Of a stretch of DNA of 64,000 nt, positions 57,012-64,000 are shown one piece after another. Source of the DNA: JAICYJ01 sp035473255 (GTDB lineage: Bacteria; Actinomycetota; Thermoleophilia; Gaiellales; JAICJC01); assembly GCA_035473255.1 (NCBI GenBank), contig DATIOK010000130.1, positions 13,704 to 77,703 of the forward strand, given 5' to 3'. Below the pieces are notes generated by a model. That model did no database searches and was not told the DNA's origin. It saw nothing but the letters and a program-made list of their open reading frames with translations. A program made the translations under genes and the position numbers. The number at the start of each line of letters is the position of its first letter. Position 1 is the first letter of the stretch.

Positions 57012-58787
57012 CTAGACGCCGACCACGGCGTCGCGCTCGACCAGCGCGGCGTAGCGGCCGCCCAGCGCGACCAGCTCCTCGTGGGTGCCGCGCTCGATCA
57101 CGCGGCCCTCGTCCAGCATCAGGATCATGTCCGAGTCGCGGATGGTCGACAGCCGGTGTGCGATGGCGATGGTGGTGCGGCCCCGCGACAGGTGCTCCAG
57201 CGCCTCCTGCACGGCCCGCTCGGTCTCCACGTCCAGCGCGCTGGTGGCCTCGTCCAGCACCATCACCGGTGGGTCGCGCAGCACCGCCCGGGCGATCGCC
57301 AGGCGCTGCTTCTCCCCGCCCGAGAAGCGATAGCCGCGCTCGCCCACCACCGTGTCGTACCCCTCTGGCAGCGACGCCAGGTGGTCGTGGATCTGGGCCG
57401 CGCGCGCCGCCTGCTCGAGCTCCTCGTCGGTCGCGGACGGCTTCGCGAACCGCAGGTTGTCGCGCACCGTTCCGTGGAACAGGTAGGTCTCCTGCGACAC
57501 CACCCCGACGGTGCCGCGCAGCGCGTCGAAGCAGAGATCGCGGACGTCGACGCCGTCGATCAGGACGGCGCCCTCGGTCACGTCGTAGAGGCGGGCGGTC
57601 AGATAGCCGAGCGTGGTCTTGCCGGCCCCCGTCTCGCCCACGATCGCCACCCGGCTGCCCGCGGGTGCGACGAAGTTGATGTCGCGCAGGGTGGTACCGC
57701 CGGCCTCGTCGTAGTGGAACCCGACGGCGCGGAACTCGACTTCACCGGCCGCTCGGGCCGGGTCGAACGGCACCGGGTCGGCCGGTTCCTCGATCTCGAC
57801 CGGCAGGTCGAGGTACTCGAACACCCGGTCGAACAGCGCCGTCGAGGTCTGCAGGTCGGCCTGCACGTTCAGCAGCGAGCCGATCGGGAACAGCAGGCGC
57901 GTCTGCAGCGTCGTGAACGCCACCAGCGTGCCGATCGAGACGACGGCGCCGCCGCGCGCCATCCCGTAGCCGGCGATGCCGTACATCAGCGCAGGCATGA
58001 TCGCGAAGGTGGCCTGGATCGTCGCCATCATCCAGCGCCCGGCCATGCGCTGGCGCAGCTCCAGGTCGGCCAGGCGCCGGCTCTCGTCGGAGAAGCGCCG
58101 GGTGAGGTCGCCGGTCTGGCCCATCGTCTTTGCCAGCAGCACGCCCGACACCGACAGCGACTCCTCGACCAGCGTCGAGATATCGGCCAGCGAGCCCTGC
58201 ATGGTCGCGGCCAGCGCCTTGCGGACGCGGCCCACGCGCCGGGTCATCCAGACGAACAGCGGCAGGATCGCGAACGAGGCCAGCGTCAGCCGCCAGTCCA
58301 GCACCGCCATCGCGACGGTGGTGGCCAGCACCGTGGTCACGTTCGAGACGATCGAGGTGGCGGTGGTGGTGACGACCGTCTGCACGCCGCCGATGTCGTT
58401 GGCGATCCGCGACTGCACCTCGCCGGTGCGGGTGCGCGTGAAGAACGCCAGCGACAGGCGTTGCAGGTGCGTGTAGACGGATGCCCGCAGGTCGTGCATC
58501 ACCTGCTGGCCGATCAGGTTGGACTGCCAGGTCTGGGCGACGCCGATCACGCCTGTCACGATCGGGATCGCCACCATCCCGCCCACCAGCAGCGTCAGCG
58601 TGCGGGTGTCAAGGTTGCTGCCCTGCGAGAGCACGTTGTCGAGCAGGTCGCGGAGCAGGAACGGCGAGATCAGGCTGATCCCGGCGGAGATCACGATCAT
58701 GGCCAGCAGGCCGGACAGCCGTATCCGGTACGGATAGAACAGGCGCAGGATCCGGCGCGTCTGGGTTGGCTTTGCCGCCTCGGTCAC
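57012..58787 (-). CDS. ABC exporter (MsbA/LmrA-type half-transporter)
   Basis: A 591-residue protein starting GTG 58787. Six membrane helices fill residues 25-310, then an ABC ATPase with Walker A GETGAGKTT, signature FSGGEKQRLAIARAVL, Walker B MVLDEATSALD and the H-loop IAHRLSTIRDSD. This is a homodimeric lipid or drug exporter. The start overlaps the MarR stop as GTGA, so the regulator and transporter form one operon, typical of MarR-controlled efflux. Confidence 0.94.
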   Translation of the reverse strand: MTEAAKPTQTRRILRLFYPYRIRLSGLLAMIVISAGISLISPFLLRDLLDNVLSQGSNLDTRTLTLLVGGMVAIPIVTGVIGVAQTWQSNLIGQQVMHDLRASVYTHLQRLSLAFFTRTRTGEVQSRIANDIGGVQTVVTTTATSIVSNVTTVLATTVAMAVLDWRLTLASFAILPLFVWMTRRVGRVRKALAATMQGSLADISTLVEESLSVSGVLLAKTMGQTGDLTRRFSDESRRLADLELRQRMAGRWMMATIQATFAIMPALMYGIAGYGMARGGAVVSIGTLVAFTTLQTRLLFPIGSLLNVQADLQTSTALFDRVFEYLDLPVEIEEPADPVPFDPARAAGEVEFRAVGFHYDEAGGTTLRDINFVAPAGSRVAIVGETGAGKTTLGYLTARLYDVTEGAVLIDGVDVRDLCFDALRGTVGVVSQETYLFHGTVRDNLRFAKPSATDEELEQAARAAQIHDHLASLPEGYDTVVGERGYRFSGGEKQRLAIARAVLRDPPVMVLDEATSALDVETERAVQEALEHLSRGRTTIAIAHRLSTIRDSDMILMLDEGRVIERGTHEELVALGGRYAALVERDAVVGV

Positions 58788-59203
58788 AGGCCCGGCTCGA
58801 GCGCACGGTTCAGGATCTCGCGCAGCGCGCGCTGATCGGTGGCGGACAGCCGGGCGATCGGCTCGGGGGCCTCCGACAGGCGCCGCACGATCCGGCGACG
58901 CACCTCCAGGCCGTTGCTGGTCACCACCAGCATCTTGACGCGGCGGTCGCCGGGGGCGGCGTCGCGGCGCACCAGGCCGCGCTCCTCGAGCCGGTCGACG
59001 ATGCCCGTCACGTTGGATGCATCGCAGCAGAGCTTGCGGGCCAGCGTGCGCATCGGCAGCGGCTGGTCAGGGTCGAGCAGGCGCAGCACGTGCGCCTGCA
59101 TGGGGGACAGATCGAACTCGGCGGCCACCTGCGGAACGCGCCCTCGCTGTGACACGAACAGCCGGAACAGCAGGGTCCAGGCTTCGCTTGCGTCATTGCT
59201 CAT
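58784..59203 (-). CDS. MarR-family transcriptional regulator
   Basis: A 139-residue winged-helix protein starting ATG 59203. The core runs VPQVAAEFDLSPMQAHVLRLLDPDQPLPMRTLARKLCCDASNVTGIVDRLEERGLVRRDAAPGDRRVKMLVVTSNG: recognition helix NVTGIVDRLE, wing with GDRR. MarR proteins bind palindromes and release DNA on binding a ligand or oxidation. It is the first gene of the ABC exporter operon, divergent from lon. The promoter on this strand has TTGTCA and TTATTA with 17 bases between. Confidence 0.92.
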   Translation of the reverse strand: MSNDASEAWTLLFRLFVSQRGRVPQVAAEFDLSPMQAHVLRLLDPDQPLPMRTLARKLCCDASNVTGIVDRLEERGLVRRDAAPGDRRVKMLVVTSNGLEVRRRIVRRLSEAPEPIARLSATDQRALREILNRALEPGL

Positions 59204-59267
59204 ACGCCTATAATAATCACAAACCAACATATTTGACAACCTCAACTATCGAGGTAGACTGCAGATT
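59204..59267. promoter_or_regulatory. Divergent marR/lon promoter region with palindrome in the lon spacer
   Basis: On the plus strand TTGACA (59233-59238) and TAGACT (59255-59260) have 16 bases between; a start about 7 bases later falls on the lon ATG. ACCTC (59239-59243) and GAGGT (59251-59255) pair around 7 bases, exactly across that spacer. On the minus strand TTGTCA overlaps the same place. So one repressor could block both promoters. Confidence 0.6.
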
Positions 59268-61544
<2,277 letters not shown>

Positions 61545-61558
61545 GCAGACAACGCACC

Positions 61559-61595
61559 ACAGCCGCTCGTTGGCCTCGCGCCACCGGGCGGCTGT
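61559..61595. terminator. Hairpin between convergent lon and carboxypeptidase genes
   Basis: ACAGCCGCTCG and CGGGCGGCTGT pair with one G-U over 11 bp around a 15-base loop and are followed by TGCTATG. It can serve both genes. Confidence 0.6.
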
Positions 61596-61597
61596 TG

Positions 61598-63334
61598 CTA
61601 TGCCAGCGTCAGCTCGGCGCTGCAGACGCCGGCGCGCGGGTGGCGCGCCGTCGCACGCACCACCGCCCCGGCGGGCGCCTCGACCACCCACTCGACACGC
61701 ACCCGCTCGCTGCTCGGCTCGTGGCCCGCATCCCAGCCCAGCATGCTGATGGCGCCGCCGCGCCCGGTCAGCTGCTCCAGCTCCGTGTGCGCCAGGCCCG
61801 ACACCAGCTGCGCGCCGTCGCCCAGCTCCAGATCCACCTCGACCGGTCGCACCGCCTTCTGCTCGATCGCCTTCTTCGACACGTTGGTCGGCAGCCAGCC
61901 GGTGTTCTGCACCACCAGCCGCAGGCGGTGGGTGCCGCCGGCCATCCGCTCCGACGTGAACGACCGCACCGCCAGCCGCGGCGACACCAGCGCCAGGTAG
62001 ACGGCCCAGTCGCTGTGCGGCGCAACCTCCGCCTCGAGCCGGTCGAACGGCGCGTTGCTGAGCACGTTCACCTCGTCCCAGCCGCCCAGCTCGACCGGCC
62101 CCAGCTGGGGATGCTGGAACGGGTACCAGTCGATGAAGCCGCGTCCACCCATCTCGTTGTCTGACCAGGCAAGCATCTTCAGGTCGTCCTCGATCGGGTG
62201 GTCCTTCCACCAGTCGATGAAGCGCATCGCGACGTCGATGCCGGCGGCCCGCATCGGGCTCCAGAACTCGGTCGTCCACCCGAACACGCCCAGGTGCTCG
62301 TAGATCCAGTCGTCGAAGGCGCCCCGCATCCACGTCTTCGGCTCGTACTGGAAGTGGTGGTAGACGGACGCGCGCGGGTACCCGGTGAGGCGCACCGCCT
62401 CGTCGGCCATGCGGTCGTAGGCGCGCAGGTCGGCGGGCGGGAAGTCGTCGTCCGGCCGGGCGCCGTAGGGCCGCAGCACCACGCCGCCGAAGGTGTGGTA
62501 GCTGACGGCGCAGGTGATGTTCGGGCGGTCGACGACGGCCTGCACCGCGGCCCGGATCTCGGGCTCGGACGTCGGGTAGGCGCCGGCTCCCTCCTGGTCG
62601 GAGTGGGGGCGCCAGTCGTAGGGAAAGTTGCGGTTGAAGTCGAGGCCGGCCAGGCCGGCCGGCACCTTGATGATGTCGCCGTCGTAGTCGGTCAGGTGCC
62701 CCTCGGTCAGCAGCCGGTAGTACGGCCCGCCGCCCTCCTCGTCGGCACCGCGCGCCACCAACAGGCGCGGGTGCTCGGGGTGCGCCTTCCAGCTGCCGGT
62801 CTCATCCTGGATCCGCATCGACAGGATGCGGCCGTCGCCGTCCACGTCGGAGGAGTGCAGGCCGGGCAGCTCGGTCGGAAGCGGCCAGGGGCGCACGCCG
62901 GACCGCACGTAGCGAGGCACGTCGGCCAGGGCCAGCTCGACGCCGTCGGGGTTCAGGCGCGGTACCACGTAGAAGCTGCGGCCGTGAAGCGCGCGGCCGA
63001 TCCGCTCGTCCATCTCGTGGCCCGCCAGCAGCGTGTGCACCAGGTGCAGTGCGGCCGCGCCGCCGGTCACCTCGGTGGCGTGGATGTTGGCGTCGACCCA
63101 GACGGCCGGCTTGTCGCGCGCCGGCCCGGTGGACCCGTCGGTCACCTCGCACATCCAGATGTCACGGCCCTCGTGGGAGCGTCCGATCGAGACCACGGTC
63201 AGCAGCTGCGGACGCTCCGCCGTCCACGCCTCGAGCAGATCGGTCAGCTCCTGGTAGCGGGGCCAGTGGTCGAAGGGCGCGGGCGTCAGCGGTGCGGGCA
63301 CGGGGGCGATCCTAGCGGTGTACGTGGGGGCCAC
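61598..63334 (-). CDS. M14-family zinc carboxypeptidase
   Basis: A 578-residue peptidase. The zinc ligands are in VWVDANIHATEVTGGAAALHL (HxxE, about residues 80-100) and SYHTFGGVVLRPYG (third His); the catalytic Glu lies in WTTEFWSP. SFYVVPRLNPDGVE is the usual substrate-binding strand. A 200-residue C-terminal part resembles a beta-sandwich extension. It removes C-terminal residues from peptides. It shows no obvious signal peptide. Start uncertain: GTG 63334 or GTG 63301. Convergent with lon. Confidence 0.9.
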   Translation of the reverse strand: MAPTYTARIAPVPAPLTPAPFDHWPRYQELTDLLEAWTAERPQLLTVVSIGRSHEGRDIWMCEVTDGSTGPARDKPAVWVDANIHATEVTGGAAALHLVHTLLAGHEMDERIGRALHGRSFYVVPRLNPDGVELALADVPRYVRSGVRPWPLPTELPGLHSSDVDGDGRILSMRIQDETGSWKAHPEHPRLLVARGADEEGGGPYYRLLTEGHLTDYDGDIIKVPAGLAGLDFNRNFPYDWRPHSDQEGAGAYPTSEPEIRAAVQAVVDRPNITCAVSYHTFGGVVLRPYGARPDDDFPPADLRAYDRMADEAVRLTGYPRASVYHHFQYEPKTWMRGAFDDWIYEHLGVFGWTTEFWSPMRAAGIDVAMRFIDWWKDHPIEDDLKMLAWSDNEMGGRGFIDWYPFQHPQLGPVELGGWDEVNVLSNAPFDRLEAEVAPHSDWAVYLALVSPRLAVRSFTSERMAGGTHRLRLVVQNTGWLPTNVSKKAIEQKAVRPVEVDLELGDGAQLVSGLAHTELEQLTGRGGAISMLGWDAGHEPSSERVRVEWVVEAPAGAVVRATARHPRAGVCSAELTLA

Positions 63335-63374
63335 CGGTTGTGAACCGCCGGGCTATGCGCTACGTATTCGACTC

Positions 63375-64000
63375 GTGCTGCATCCCACCCGACGCCGCCT
63401 GCTGCTGATCTGCGCCATCTCGGTGCTCTGGATCGCCGCCGTACTGCTCGCAGATCGCGGCGCCGGCATCTGGACTCAGCGGACGCTGGGCGCCTTCACC
63501 TGGCTGCTGCTGCTGGCGCTGCTCCGCGGCGAGAGCCGCTCCGTGCGCTACCAGGTGGGCGCCGTGATCGTGGCGGCGACCATGCTCGAGTACACGGCCT
63601 CGCCGCTGCTCGGCCTCTACACCTACCGGCTGCACAACGTGCCCAGCTTCGTCCCGCCCGGGCACGGCCTCGTCTACCTGGCCGCGCTGACGATCGGCGG
63701 CGCCATGTACGGCACCCGTGCCGGCATCTGGTTCCCGCGCGCCGTGCTGGTGGTGGCCGGCGCCTGGGCTGTTTGGGGAGTGGCGATCAGCGCCCGGCCG
63801 GACGTGGGCGGTGCCGCCCTCTTCCTGTTCCTGGCCGCGTTCATCCTGCGCGGCCGCGCGCCGCTGGTGTACGCCGCGGCGTTCGTGGTCACCGCGTATC
63901 TCGAGATCGTCGGCACCAACGTCGGCACCTGGGCCTGGGCGCACCATTCCCCGATGGGCCTGGTCTCGCTCGGCAACCCGCCCAGCGGCATCGCCGGCGG
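63375..64000 (+). CDS. Polytopic membrane protein, N-terminal part (runs off the window)
   Basis: From GTG 63375 the frame is open to the last base: 208 residues with six or seven hydrophobic helices, for example RLLLICAISVLWIAAVLLA and HGLVYLAALTIGGAMYG. No catalytic motif; LEIVGTNVGTWAWAHHSPMG near the end is a loop with His residues. An upstream ATG at 63355 is in another frame and soon stops. Family not recognised. Confidence 0.7.
   Translation, partial: MLHPTRRRLLLICAISVLWIAAVLLADRGAGIWTQRTLGAFTWLLLLALLRGESRSVRYQVGAVIVAATMLEYTASPLLGLYTYRLHNVPSFVPPGHGLVYLAALTIGGAMYGTRAGIWFPRAVLVVAGAWAVWGVAISARPDVGGAALFLFLAAFILRGRAPLVYAAAFVVTAYLEIVGTNVGTWAWAHHSPMGLVSLGNPPSGIAG

Overview
The window reads as a chromosome segment of a very GC-rich bacterium, most likely a deep-branching actinobacterium (Thermoleophilia-like is my guess). 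This rests on the base composition, frequent GTG starts, ATGA/GTGA gene overlaps, an F420-type LLM oxidoreductase, a DUF2277 protein, a Co-type nitrile hydratase and a TMADH-like enzyme. No rRNA, tRNA, CRISPR array, phage or transposase gene was seen, so the placement is inference. Almost all of the sequence is coding. What is unusual sits in a few fused or degenerate genes, one selenoprotein, and several families of short non-coding repeats.

Layout. 0-10 kb: an amidase fragment, a spermidine-synthase-like protein, an enolase-superfamily enzyme, a GGDEF-EAL protein, a D-serine dehydratase-like PLP enzyme and a three-subunit molybdenum hydroxylase operon. 10-19 kb: a GcvT-like protein with an unrecognised N-terminal half, a degenerate glutamate racemase, an LLM oxidoreductase, a peroxiredoxin with an in-frame TGA at its catalytic position followed by a SECIS-like hairpin, MsrA, a cupin plus amine-oxidising flavoprotein pair and an MBL hydrolase. 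19-26 kb: nitrile hydratase beta-alpha-activator operon, MFS exporter, HD hydrolase, exonuclease and a cNMP/CBS/DUF294 protein. 26-35 kb: metallopeptidase, MFS, a PAP2-UPF0104 fusion behind a riboswitch-like leader, a PGRP-type lipoprotein, glycerol kinase, and a TetR/DHA2 exporter pair with a visible operator.

35-46 kb: two thioredoxin-fold proteins, a trimethylamine-dehydrogenase-like protein fused to the C-terminal domain of ETF-alpha, a disulfide oxidoreductase, an amine oxidase, RsgA, a secreted transglycosylase-like protein with a non-AUG start, and a GAF-PAS-PAS-GGDEF-EAL protein. 46-64 kb: an Nfu-type protein, adenine deaminase between two 182-bp direct repeats, an APC permease, transsulfuration genes (cystathionine gamma-synthase and beta-synthase) around a YcaQ-type glycosylase, a DUF4395-thioredoxin fusion, an ABC exporter with MarR divergent from a probably leaderless lon, an M14 carboxypeptidase and a partial membrane protein.

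How the genes work together. Several enzymes handle amines, amides and one-carbon units: amidase, nitrile hydratase, the TMADH-ETF fusion, the GcvT-like fusion, two amine-oxidising flavoproteins and a molybdenum hydroxylase. Thiol/selenol redox repair is represented by the Sec-peroxiredoxin, MsrA and thioredoxin-like proteins. Transsulfuration is complete as an enzyme pair. The most notable items are the selenocysteine peroxiredoxin, the dehydrogenase-ETF fusion and three small-repeat families sitting between genes.
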